From an uncultured Lachnospiraceae bacterium (GTDB taxonomy: Bacteria > Bacillota > Clostridia > Lachnospirales > Lachnospiraceae): a stretch of DNA of 64,000 bases. Of the stretch, positions 53,662-61,844 are shown in pieces; positions within the stretch are counted from its first letter, which is position 1, and the number at the start of each line of letters is the position of its first letter. A program made the position numbers and the translations under genes. The stretch covers positions 1-64,000 of the forward strand of contig CAMUYQ010000009.1 of assembly GCA_947165025.1 (NCBI GenBank). The letters run 5' to 3'. Under the pieces are notes generated by a model. It ran no database searches. It was not told the DNA's origin and saw only the letters and a program-made list of their open reading frames with translations.

Positions 53662-53928
53662 TTAATGTGCCGCAATACCGACACATGCCACACATGCAAC
53701 GGTAATGACGATCCCCCAGTAAACCGTAAAGACAATACCAACAATGAGACCTACCATTGAAAGGATGCTTCCGGTCTTAACCTGGCCTGTCGTAAATCCG
53801 TTGTAATCAACATATGCTGCAGCTCTCTTTCTTCCGAGGACACCGAGAACGATCCCGGGGATACCGAGCCATGAAAGTGCTGCCGATAAGATACCGAATG
53901 TCAGACAGCTTGATGGTGTGATGTTCAT
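53662..53928 (-). CDS. Small two-helix membrane protein (DUF4190-like), paralogue
   Basis: An 88-residue protein with two membrane segments (ILSAALSWLGIPGIVLGVLG and ILSMVGLIVGIVFTVYWGI), a GRKRAAAYVDYNG loop between them, and a C-terminal CxxC (ACVACVG). AAAGGAG precedes its start. It lies 21 bases after the hydrolase gene, so it may be the last gene of the lipid operon. Function unknown. Confidence 0.65.
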   Translation of the reverse strand: MNITPSSCLTFGILSAALSWLGIPGIVLGVLGRKRAAAYVDYNGFTTGQVKTGSILSMVGLIVGIVFTVYWGIVITVACVACVGIAAH

Positions 53929-53949
53929 TGAACACTCCTTTCTGCGTTT

Positions 53950-54903
53950 TCACGCATACAATTGTTTTATAAAATCAACTACCGTGCAGTCATATTCTTC
54001 ACGGCTGTTATAGCGGATCCGTGAATGCGCTCCCCTGTCAAAGAAGTGCATTTTTTTAACGGGGCTTATACATTTATTATATAATGATTCTGCCTTTTCG
54101 GGCAAAGAAAATGTATCTTCGCGGCTGTGAAGGAAAAGAATGGGACGCGTCATCAGGCCGATGCGCTTTACGGGGCCGTCCGATATCGGGCGGGCACCTG
54201 TTTTCATCCAAATTCTCATCATGATCTCGTATGCGACCGGGAATACAGGGTGATGATCTTCGTGCATGTGACATACGAAGGAATCAAAAAAAGTCGTATA
54301 CATTCCGTCCGCAACCATCGCCGACATATAGTCGGGGCATGTACTGTCGGTAAGCGCAAACAGTGCCGCTGACGCTCCTATGCATATCCCGTGAAGCATA
54401 ACGGTCTCTATACCGAAGTCATCGTGAAGCATCCTGCCCCATGCGAGTAAGTCCCTGTATTCGGAAAAACCGAGAGTGGGGTAAGTCCCTTCGGAATGCC
54501 CGTGTGCACGGTTGTCTATCGTAAGGATATTGAAGCCGGCTTCTTTGTAGGGCGGGGCAAAAAAGCATGAATAATAACAGGATTCCGTTCTGCCGGGGAT
54601 GATGATAACGGCTCTTTTGTAACCCAGATCGTAATATTCTCCGCACAGCTTCAGAGCGTCGCTCGTAACGGAAACATCTTTACGATATGATGCGTGCTCA
54701 TCTCTCCACGAAAGTGCCTGTCTGTACATACCGCTGTATTCCACATCATCGGGGAAGCTGCACGTTCTGTCCCATTTATCGCGTGTTTCGCGCATCAGAA
54801 GAAACCGGAATATCTTACCCGACAGATTCCAGGTGTATATGACCCCGCCTGCGGTTGCCGCTATGAGAATAAATACTGTCAGCCATATTGCTGTGTGCAT
54901 CAT
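53950..54903 (-). CDS. Membrane-anchored alpha/beta hydrolase with a Cys nucleophile
   Basis: A 317-residue protein with an N-terminal membrane helix (about 5-25) and an alpha/beta-hydrolase fold: IIIPGRTESCYYS oxyanion region, TIDNRAHGHSEG, nucleophile elbow HGICIGAS, Asp263 in SREDTFSLP, and His293 in RGAHSR. The elbow normally reads GxSxG; here the nucleophile position is Cys174. Cys nucleophiles occur in dienelactone hydrolases. It sits at the downstream end of the lipid operon, 10 bases after the FakA gene, so an acyl-ester or acyl-thioester substrate is plausible. Confidence 0.7.
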   Translation of the reverse strand: MMHTAIWLTVFILIAATAGGVIYTWNLSGKIFRFLLMRETRDKWDRTCSFPDDVEYSGMYRQALSWRDEHASYRKDVSVTSDALKLCGEYYDLGYKRAVIIIPGRTESCYYSCFFAPPYKEAGFNILTIDNRAHGHSEGTYPTLGFSEYRDLLAWGRMLHDDFGIETVMLHGICIGASAALFALTDSTCPDYMSAMVADGMYTTFFDSFVCHMHEDHHPVFPVAYEIMMRIWMKTGARPISDGPVKRIGLMTRPILFLHSREDTFSLPEKAESLYNKCISPVKKMHFFDRGAHSRIRYNSREEYDCTVVDFIKQLYA

Positions 54904-54913
54904 TATCTCCGAT

Positions 54914-56560
54914 CTATGTAAGGCCTATCAGCCAGCCGTAAAGCTGCTGTCCGCCATTCTCACACGTTACTTCAAGAAGAGGCCATTTTTCATTTATGGC
55001 TTCGATCAGTTCCTCTTCGGAAAGATCAGTTTCGTTTCCTTTAAACAGGATACAGCTTTCCTTTTCGTTCATGTCGGGCAGGCAGTCAAAAGCAGCAATG
55101 ATGGCAGATACGGCATTATCCCCTTTTGCAATGACCTCATCCCTGATAACAACTATGTTGTCACCACAGCTGCACATAATACCCTGTCCCGAACAGTCTC
55201 TTGTCGCCACGGTCTGTCCCATTGTAAGGACGTCTTTGATACCCGATTTCATTTGCCTGAGACGGTACTCGGTATCGGTACTGTCGGCAACATCCATGGC
55301 AAGGGCGAAGTATCCCTCGACCATGCTCCGGCTGTACAGGATCTCTATACGTGCACTCCCGTTAAAGAGCTTTGCAGCCTGCTCTGCTGCAAGGATCGCA
55401 TTGGCATTATCCGGAAGAACGGCTATTGTCTGCGAACCGCATTTTTTAAACGCTTCGAGAAAATCCTCCGCGGAGGGATTCATAGTCGTTCCGCCTTCTA
55501 TCAGGACGGCACATCCGAGATTTTCGAAGCACTGTCTCATTCCCGCACCGTTCACGACAGCTACGGTTGACAGCAGCTGCTGGGATTTTGTGAGCGACAC
55601 AGCCTGAGCATGTTCGTTATGCTGAAGCTGCATGTTCTCAAGTTTGAAATTGATGAACTCTCCGAACTCCTGCGAGAGTGAAATGACCTTGGCCGGTTTT
55701 TTTGTATGGATATGGACTTTGATCTTCATCCCTTCCTGAATGACTACAAGAGAATTACCGTAGATCCTGAGGTCATCAATATAAGAGGGAAGGTGGAAAC
55801 GCTGATTGTACGATCCCGTTGCCATAAGCTGCAGGACATATTCCATACAGTAACCGTCTTCGAAAACGCTGTTCTCATCAAAGACTGCGGTCATAGGATT
55901 GACCGTCGCCAAGGATCGTTCATAACGGGCAGTATCCTGTGAGATAACATCTCCGTACAGATATTTGAGCATTCCTTCGCATATCAGTATATAGCCGAGA
56001 GCACCGCTGTCGATGACACCGGATTCCTTGAGAACATCGAGCATCTCGGGAGTATAAGCAAGAGTTTTTCTCATTTCGGCAATGTACATCGAAAGAAGCG
56101 TGTCGATACCCGTGTTATGTCTTATCTGTGAGCGGATATGTTCTATACCTTCTCTTGCAACGGTCAGTATAGTTCCCTCAACAGGTGTGACGACGGCTTC
56201 GTAGGCGACACGGTATGCCCTTATCAGACAGTTTCTCATTTCGCCGGGACCGATGATGGGATGCCTTGAAAGCTCCAGCCACATGCCGCGGAAGAGCTGT
56301 GAAAGTATGACTCCGGAATTACCTCTTGCACCGAGGAGCATTCCTTCACTCAGTTCTTTGAGGAAGTGACATGCTTCCTTGTGGCTTTTCGAGGAATTCA
56401 GTCCGTTGGCAAGGGTTAAGCACATGTTAGTCCCTGTATCCCCGTCGGCGACAGGGAACACGTTCAGACGGTTGACTTCCGTTTCGGATGCCTCAAGATT
56501 GGCAAGTCCGTTACGGATCATTTTTTCAAGTTGTATACCGTTAATCCTTCTGGTACTCAT
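54914..56560 (-). CDS. fakA: Fatty acid kinase subunit A (DhaL/DAK2 domain, YloV family)
   Basis: A 548-residue cytosolic kinase of the YloV/FakA family. The N-terminal DhaL domain has NVFPVADGDTGTNM (Mg-ATP Asp39 and Asp41) and GARGNSGVILSQLF. A middle and a C-terminal domain (from about 200) complete the usual length. FakA phosphorylates a fatty acid held by a DegV-type FakB, giving acyl-phosphate. The DegV gene is two genes upstream in the same operon. Overlaps the transporter gene by four bases. Confidence 0.85.
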   Translation of the reverse strand: MSTRRINGIQLEKMIRNGLANLEASETEVNRLNVFPVADGDTGTNMCLTLANGLNSSKSHKEACHFLKELSEGMLLGARGNSGVILSQLFRGMWLELSRHPIIGPGEMRNCLIRAYRVAYEAVVTPVEGTILTVAREGIEHIRSQIRHNTGIDTLLSMYIAEMRKTLAYTPEMLDVLKESGVIDSGALGYILICEGMLKYLYGDVISQDTARYERSLATVNPMTAVFDENSVFEDGYCMEYVLQLMATGSYNQRFHLPSYIDDLRIYGNSLVVIQEGMKIKVHIHTKKPAKVISLSQEFGEFINFKLENMQLQHNEHAQAVSLTKSQQLLSTVAVVNGAGMRQCFENLGCAVLIEGGTTMNPSAEDFLEAFKKCGSQTIAVLPDNANAILAAEQAAKLFNGSARIEILYSRSMVEGYFALAMDVADSTDTEYRLRQMKSGIKDVLTMGQTVATRDCSGQGIMCSCGDNIVVIRDEVIAKGDNAVSAIIAAFDCLPDMNEKESCILFKGNETDLSEEELIEAINEKWPLLEVTCENGGQQLYGWLIGLT

Positions 56561-57921
56561 TGTGCCTGTTTTGAAACCTCATGTTCTTTCTTTCCGATAC
56601 TTGTAACGGTTTCGGGAAGTATGTGACTGAGCATATATGATACAAATGTTCCGGCCGCGCATATCAGAGTGAGATAGCGGATAGCTCCGGATCCGGAACT
56701 CTGTGAGCCTTTAAGCGCGGTAAGGACAACACCGCTTCCGATTCCCGTCGCAACACCTGCGAACAGTCCCTGTACGGCGAAATACATTGCTGAGTTGGAA
56801 ACGCCGGTTTTTTCCTCTTCATCGGATGCCAGCTGGGAGGGTATCGAGTAGGCGACCGCAAAGAGTGATCCGATCGCAAACGAACTGATGATACCTGCAA
56901 CCGCAGACAGAACCGTCTTTAACGTTCCCTGGTCGAGAAGCGCTACAAGGAAAAGACTGAGCATGCCGGCGGTATATGTCAGCACCGAATAACGGAATGC
57001 AAATCCGAACCCGCGTTTTCTCAGAAAATGATTATACAGCATCAGCGTGAACGGAACGGGTGCGAACGAACACATCATGACGATTATCATGCTCATACCT
57101 ACAAACGAGAAATATTCGTTGATACCGCTCAGGAACAGCTGCACGCTGAATGTCATGATCGAATAAACAAACATCCAGACAATGAAAGACCTGTTACGGA
57201 ATGTATATTTCAGGGAAGATGCCAGATTGACTATATGCGAATCGGAAGTGTTCCCTGCGTGACCGTCAACGGATGAAGGCTCTTTGATCATGAAGATCGG
57301 TATCAGCATCGTGAGCGATAACGGAAGTATCATAAGTGAAACGGGCCTTATGTTCGTTCCGTTGAGCATCATCCTGACACCTACATAACCGAGTATAAAA
57401 TATGCGATATCATAGATCGATTTGGCATTAGACATAAGAGTCCGGTCTTCCTGTGTGTCAACGATCTCGGTAAACGTCGCATAGTATGTTACCATCGTGA
57501 GCGTATATGAACAGTAGAAAACGCATAGTATCACGCCGTAGTAAACGGTATTCAGAACACCTGCACCAAGAGGATCCGGAATAACGAGGAACAGAAGAAA
57601 TGCGATGATCATAGGGATCATTCCGAACAGTATGGAAGGCCGGCGTCTTCCGAACCGTGATCTTAACGAATCGGTAAAAGCAGCCATCGGAACGTCGATC
57701 ACCCCGTCAAGGATCTTCGCGACAAGCGCAAAGACAGCCCATACTCCGGGTATGATCAGATCGCGACCGACATATGTCTGAAAAGGTATTGCCTCTTCTC
57801 CGAATCCGCCCACGAGAAGGGCGCTGCACAGATATGAATTCATCATCAGGTTAAGCATGTTAACACCAAGACCCGATGCCGCGTAGATTATTATCTGCGA
57901 TCTTTTTGTAAGCTTTTTCAT
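56557..57921 (-). CDS. GPH-type MFS transporter (MelB-like)
   Basis: A 454-residue carrier with about 12 membrane helices. It matches the glycoside-pentoside-hexuronide:cation family: AKILDGVIDVPMAAFTDSLRSRFGRRRP is the hallmark region near helices 2-3. Family members move sugars, but a relative in animals, MFSD2A, moves lysophospholipids. Its position between fakA and fakB, overlapping both by four bases, points to a lipid or fatty-acid substrate rather than sugar. That is inference. Confidence 0.75.
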   Translation of the reverse strand: MKKLTKRSQIIIYAASGLGVNMLNLMMNSYLCSALLVGGFGEEAIPFQTYVGRDLIIPGVWAVFALVAKILDGVIDVPMAAFTDSLRSRFGRRRPSILFGMIPMIIAFLLFLVIPDPLGAGVLNTVYYGVILCVFYCSYTLTMVTYYATFTEIVDTQEDRTLMSNAKSIYDIAYFILGYVGVRMMLNGTNIRPVSLMILPLSLTMLIPIFMIKEPSSVDGHAGNTSDSHIVNLASSLKYTFRNRSFIVWMFVYSIMTFSVQLFLSGINEYFSFVGMSMIIVMMCSFAPVPFTLMLYNHFLRKRGFGFAFRYSVLTYTAGMLSLFLVALLDQGTLKTVLSAVAGIISSFAIGSLFAVAYSIPSQLASDEEEKTGVSNSAMYFAVQGLFAGVATGIGSGVVLTALKGSQSSGSGAIRYLTLICAAGTFVSYMLSHILPETVTSIGKKEHEVSKQAQ

Positions 57922-58856
57922 GAATTGACCTCCGCGACAGCCTTTTCAAATATACCGCGCTCGACCGACAGATCGGATGAAATCGGCTTTCCGACATAGT
58001 AGGCCGCCATGAGCCCGGGCCCGACATTAACTCCGCAAAGAGGATGAACGTCGTGTATCACAACCTCCTTCGGAGAAAATCGCTGCTCTATCATTTTTTT
58101 ATATTCCTCTGCCTGCGGCAGTCTGTTTGTCTGGGCTATGTATATGGTCTGCTCTTCGGGATTTTCTATCGTTTCCTCGATATAGCGCATCAGAACGGAA
58201 TAGGTTGTTTTGGTCCCTTTGACTTTTCCGAGAACGGTCGTAAGACCGTTGTAATCAAATTCCCCTATCGGCTTGACACCGGCCAGCATACCGAGAAAAG
58301 CTTTCGGGTGCGTGATACGTCCTTTCTTTGCTACAAATGACAGATCATCAAGCCATCCCGCCTGATGATAACGGTTTTTATTCTCGTTAAGATATGTCTC
58401 GACAGAGAGCAGATCCTTTCCGTCGTTTCGAAGCTGTGCTGCATGTATCGTCATGAGACCGTGTCCCGGACCGAAACGGAGCGAATCAACAACACAGATC
58501 TTCCTGCCGGGGTATTTTTCCATCACCTGTTTTGCCGCAGTGGTCGCGAATCCGAATGCTCCGCTTATACCACTTGAAATGGTCAGAAGAAGAAGATCCT
58601 TACCGTTCTTTAATACTTCCTCAAATGCGCGCGAGAATTCCTCGACGTTTGCCGGGCTGGTACTGAATTCGTTGGGATGCTTTTTCAGATCCGTATAAAA
58701 CTGTTCACGTGTAAAGAGATCCCACGTGGGATAGGACAGGTGCTCTGTCTTGTCAGGCAGTCTGATGTGACCGGGAATAAGTTGTATGTCGTATTTCTTA
58801 AGCAGTTCCTCGGTCAGATCGCATGATGCATCTGCCATGATCACAAATGATTTCAT
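57918..58856 (-). CDS. fakB: DegV-family fatty-acid-binding protein (FakB)
   Basis: A 312-residue DegV-fold protein that binds a fatty acid and presents it to FakA. The start is MKSFVIMADASCDLTEELL; STSPAN and LTISSGISGAFGF are the fatty-acid-carboxylate-binding blocks. The C-terminal loop NVGPGLMAAYYVGK lacks the usual His of HxGPG. AAGGAG precedes the start. The FakA partner is in the same operon, which supports FakB function over an orphan DegV protein. Overlaps the transporter gene by four bases. Confidence 0.85.
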   Translation of the reverse strand: MKSFVIMADASCDLTEELLKKYDIQLIPGHIRLPDKTEHLSYPTWDLFTREQFYTDLKKHPNEFSTSPANVEEFSRAFEEVLKNGKDLLLLTISSGISGAFGFATTAAKQVMEKYPGRKICVVDSLRFGPGHGLMTIHAAQLRNDGKDLLSVETYLNENKNRYHQAGWLDDLSFVAKKGRITHPKAFLGMLAGVKPIGEFDYNGLTTVLGKVKGTKTTYSVLMRYIEETIENPEEQTIYIAQTNRLPQAEEYKKMIEQRFSPKEVVIHDVHPLCGVNVGPGLMAAYYVGKPISSDLSVERGIFEKAVAEVNS

Positions 58857-58875
58857 AATAATCTCCTTCTATGAT

Positions 58876-59124
58876 TTATAAATGATCTTCAAGATAATCG
58901 ATAACATCTTTCATAGTCGAAAAATCACTCATTCCGACGTCCTCGAATTCCATGCCGAAAGTCTCTTCTATAACTATCATCAGATAGAGCATTCCGACGG
59001 AATTGAGAGAAAGATCCGTTCGAAGGTCTGAAGATTCACTGCACTTTTTTATCAGTTCAGCGTTGCCGTTATCAGCCCCCATAAGGATCTTTTTCAGTTT
59101 TTCCAGTATTTCTTCTCTGCTCAT
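58876..59124 (-). CDS. Acyl carrier protein
   Basis: An 82-residue acidic four-helix carrier. The phosphopantetheine Ser42 lies in LNSVGML, where most fatty-acid-synthesis ACPs have DSL, so this is a specialised carrier. It overlaps the upstream ligase gene by four bases and is probably loaded by that ligase. A 4'-phosphopantetheinyl transferase must act from elsewhere. Confidence 0.82.
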   Translation of the reverse strand: MSREEILEKLKKILMGADNGNAELIKKCSESSDLRTDLSLNSVGMLYLMIVIEETFGMEFEDVGMSDFSTMKDVIDYLEDHL

Positions 59125-60611
59125 TTTTTGTATCTCACTATCTTCATGCTCGGTGATCTTTCAAAGTCCTGATCGCGGATCACGATCTTATTGACCTGAC
59201 AGAATCCGGGGAGTGAACGATTGACCTTCTCGAGCTCGTCCATCATATATGCTTTTGTATCGGAAAGCTCTTTTTTTGCAAGAACTGTTGCACGCGGAAC
59301 TATCTCTAAGCTGAGTATCGCATTTTGGCTTTCGTTCTTATCTTCAAACACCTGTGAGTCCTGTACAAAATCAAGCGCGTTGAAATGTGCTTCCACCTCG
59401 GCGGGAGATATATTCTCACCGCTCGGAAGAACGATGATCTCCTTGATCCTGCCGGTGATATACAGATATCCGTTTTCATCAACGCGGGCAAGATCCCCGG
59501 TTCTGAACCATCCGTCAGAAAAGCTTTCCTCATCCGGCGCTCCGATGTATCCGTCAAGCATGTTTCTTCCTTTAAGCCAGAGTTCGCCGTTTTCAATACG
59601 GTATTCCTGGTTGGGGAACATCAGGCCGACAGAATCGCTGTGATCTATGCTGTCGGGATTTCCGGACACAAGGTTTGCGGATTCAGTAAGGCCGTATCCG
59701 GGATGAAGGGTGATACCTTTTTTGTGGTATTCCTCGACAAGATAAGGAGCTACGGGAGCGGCACCGCATATTATGGAACGAAGATCGTCGCCGAGCATGT
59801 TGCGCTTAAACTTTGCGGAAAGATTGAGAGCGATCTCGGCAAGAGCCGGGACCATAACAAGTATGGTCGGACGAAACGCAGCACAGTCTTTGAACATATC
59901 TTTATTGTCCCGGCATATACACATATTGCTGCCGGTGTACAGCGAAGTCATGAGATTCCGGATCAGGCCGAACACGTGACTGAGAGGAAGGATCAGAAGA
60001 TATCTCTGTTCAAAGACATTTTCATATCCGTAACAGCCGTTGACCGTTCCCTGCATGACAGCGGCATTTGACAGAAGTACACCTTTGCTCTTTCCGGTCG
60101 TTCCTCCGGTGAACATGATCACACACGGATCGGATCCCGAGACCGTTGCCGGCGGGATATGATTTTCCGGAAGGTCATCTGAAGATACAATCGGGACAGA
60201 GACCCTGGAAGCTTTCTCCTTAAGAGCAGGTGAACATACGAGTGATTTTACACCGAACTGCATGCAGCATCCGAACACGGCTTCCTCCGGAAGCATCGCG
60301 GGAAGTATTACCGCGGTAAGGCCGAGCGTTGTAACGGCAAGATATGCATGCACGAATGAAACACTGTTTTCGATCAGCAGGGCAACCCTGTCGCCTTTAT
60401 CAAGTCCGGAGAAATGTGATCGGAACCTTGCGACCTCTTCTTCAAGTTGTTTGTATGAATATTCGCATCCGTTATCCGTGATCGCGATATTATCCGAGTA
60501 TTCATCCTGACATCTTTTCCACATTTCGGAAACACTGTTCATATCGATTATACGGCGGAATGTTTCTTCGCTTGTGTATTTACGCCATATTTCAGATGAT
60601 CCGGTTTTCAT
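59121..60611 (-). CDS. Acyl-AMP ligase (acyl-ACP or acyl-CoA synthetase type)
   Basis: A 496-residue adenylate-forming enzyme. P-loop FTGGTTGKSKG (168-178 from this start), YGLTESAN, GWFRTGDLARVDENGYLYITGR and GENISPAEVE are the ANL-superfamily cores, and the C-terminal catalytic Lys region is near RSPSMKI. The start at 60611 follows GGAGGAG and overlaps the upstream acyltransferase stop (ATGA); a longer frame to 60671 is rejected. It most likely loads a fatty acid onto the adjacent ACP. Confidence 0.88.
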   Translation of the reverse strand: MKTGSSEIWRKYTSEETFRRIIDMNSVSEMWKRCQDEYSDNIAITDNGCEYSYKQLEEEVARFRSHFSGLDKGDRVALLIENSVSFVHAYLAVTTLGLTAVILPAMLPEEAVFGCCMQFGVKSLVCSPALKEKASRVSVPIVSSDDLPENHIPPATVSGSDPCVIMFTGGTTGKSKGVLLSNAAVMQGTVNGCYGYENVFEQRYLLILPLSHVFGLIRNLMTSLYTGSNMCICRDNKDMFKDCAAFRPTILVMVPALAEIALNLSAKFKRNMLGDDLRSIICGAAPVAPYLVEEYHKKGITLHPGYGLTESANLVSGNPDSIDHSDSVGLMFPNQEYRIENGELWLKGRNMLDGYIGAPDEESFSDGWFRTGDLARVDENGYLYITGRIKEIIVLPSGENISPAEVEAHFNALDFVQDSQVFEDKNESQNAILSLEIVPRATVLAKKELSDTKAYMMDELEKVNRSLPGFCQVNKIVIRDQDFERSPSMKIVRYKK

Positions 60612-61219
60612 TTTATCTCCTCCGCAATTTTCTGAAGTTCTTCTTCTTTTGTCCGAAGCAGGCGTGAGCATTCCTCGATCGCCGGGATCCCTCCGCTGCA
60701 GTTTTCTTTGACGTCGAATTTCTCACCGATAACAAGGACAAGACGTTCCAGTTTGTTACGGCGAGGTCTGATATAGACGGGAACGATCGGACTGTTTCCC
60801 TTAAGTGCCATGAGGACAGCTCCCGATTTAAATGTATCGAGTGTTTCGGGGGATACATTTATGTGTCCTTCAGGGAACATCGCAACAACCTTACCGTTTT
60901 TCAGGCATCCTGTCACTTCCCGTATCGTTTCCATTTCGATCCTGTCGCGGTCGACGGGTATACAGTGGACAGCCTTAAACACCCATCTGAACCTGCCATC
61001 AAAAAAGTGCTTCAGGCATACGAAGTGCATCCGTCTGTACCAGAGTGAATACTGAAGATACACCGGGTCAAAAAAACCGAAATGGTTTGCGACAACAAGC
61101 GCGCCGCCGCGAACCCGTTTTTTTGCTTTATCGTTTTCATATACGAGCTTTGGGCGAAACGCGATCAGTCCGGGAATGGCGGCTGTCGCTTTTGCAATAT
61201 CAAAAAACAGATAACTCAT
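60608..61219 (-). CDS. PlsC-type acyltransferase 2
   Basis: A 203-residue membrane-associated acyltransferase of the glycerolipid family: NHFGFFD (His46, Asp51) as the HX4D motif and FPEGH at 115-119. It acylates a lysophospholipid or glycerol phosphate from acyl-ACP or acyl-CoA. The start at 61219 is chosen because AAAAGGA precedes it; a longer frame is rejected. It overlaps the previous gene by 20 bases. Confidence 0.85.
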   Translation of the reverse strand: MSYLFFDIAKATAAIPGLIAFRPKLVYENDKAKKRVRGGALVVANHFGFFDPVYLQYSLWYRRMHFVCLKHFFDGRFRWVFKAVHCIPVDRDRIEMETIREVTGCLKNGKVVAMFPEGHINVSPETLDTFKSGAVLMALKGNSPIVPVYIRPRRNKLERLVLVIGEKFDVKENCSGGIPAIEECSRLLRTKEEELQKIAEEIK

Positions 61220-61844
61220 TATATTCCTTTTCAAGTTCAATGATGCGCTGGCGCATCGCATCATTTACAAGAGATATATTTTCTTTTTCGGAAAGAGCTG
61301 GATCGGTCAGATCTTTTGCATAGAATTTCTTTCCGATCAGAACGACTGCACGCTTTTTGCAAAAGTAGCTCCCGTTTGTATAGACCGGAATCACCGGAGC
61401 TTTTGAGAGCATTGCAAGATAAGCTCCGCTCGGTCTGAAAGGAAGGGGGCGCTCTTCACCCGCTCTTGGCAGCCTTCCTTCAGGAAAGATCCCGACAACA
61501 CCGCCCTCATCAAGTATGGACTGTGACTGTGCCATGAAAGAAAAATCATATATATTCCGGTCCACCCTGATCCCACCGAGAGTTCTGAGAAAAGGTCCGA
61601 GAAACTTTTTGTTAAAGAGTACTTCAGCCATCTGATAGCGGAGAGTCCTTCCGAAGAAAACGAACATCATCACGGCATAATCAAATACGGAAGTATGATT
61701 GGAGATCACGATGGCTTTGCCTTTTATGCGCCGGCTCTGCGCTTCTTTGTCTTCGTACAGGATCTTAGTCCTGAAGCAGACAAACTGCACGGGCCAACCC
61801 GTGATCTTAACAAACAGATTTACAAAATGTATCAGCATTTTCAT
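61200..61844 (-). CDS. PlsC-type acyltransferase 1
   Basis: A 214-residue acyltransferase with NHTSVFD (His50, Asp55) and FPEGR (120-124), the HX4D and FPEG motifs, and a hydrophobic N-terminus. It is related to but clearly different from the one that follows, so the two may act at different positions or on different acceptors. Its start lies 38 bases inside the preceding ligase gene and has no clear Shine-Dalgarno; the ATG at 61838 is an alternative. Confidence 0.85.
   Translation of the reverse strand: MKMLIHFVNLFVKITGWPVQFVCFRTKILYEDKEAQSRRIKGKAIVISNHTSVFDYAVMMFVFFGRTLRYQMAEVLFNKKFLGPFLRTLGGIRVDRNIYDFSFMAQSQSILDEGGVVGIFPEGRLPRAGEERPLPFRPSGAYLAMLSKAPVIPVYTNGSYFCKKRAVVLIGKKFYAKDLTDPALSEKENISLVNDAMRQRIIELEKEYNELSVF

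Noticed and set aside
60612-60671. 20-residue N-terminal extension of the second acyl-AMP ligase
   Set aside because: GGAGGAG lies just before the ATG at 60611, which also gives the ATGA overlap typical of this operon.
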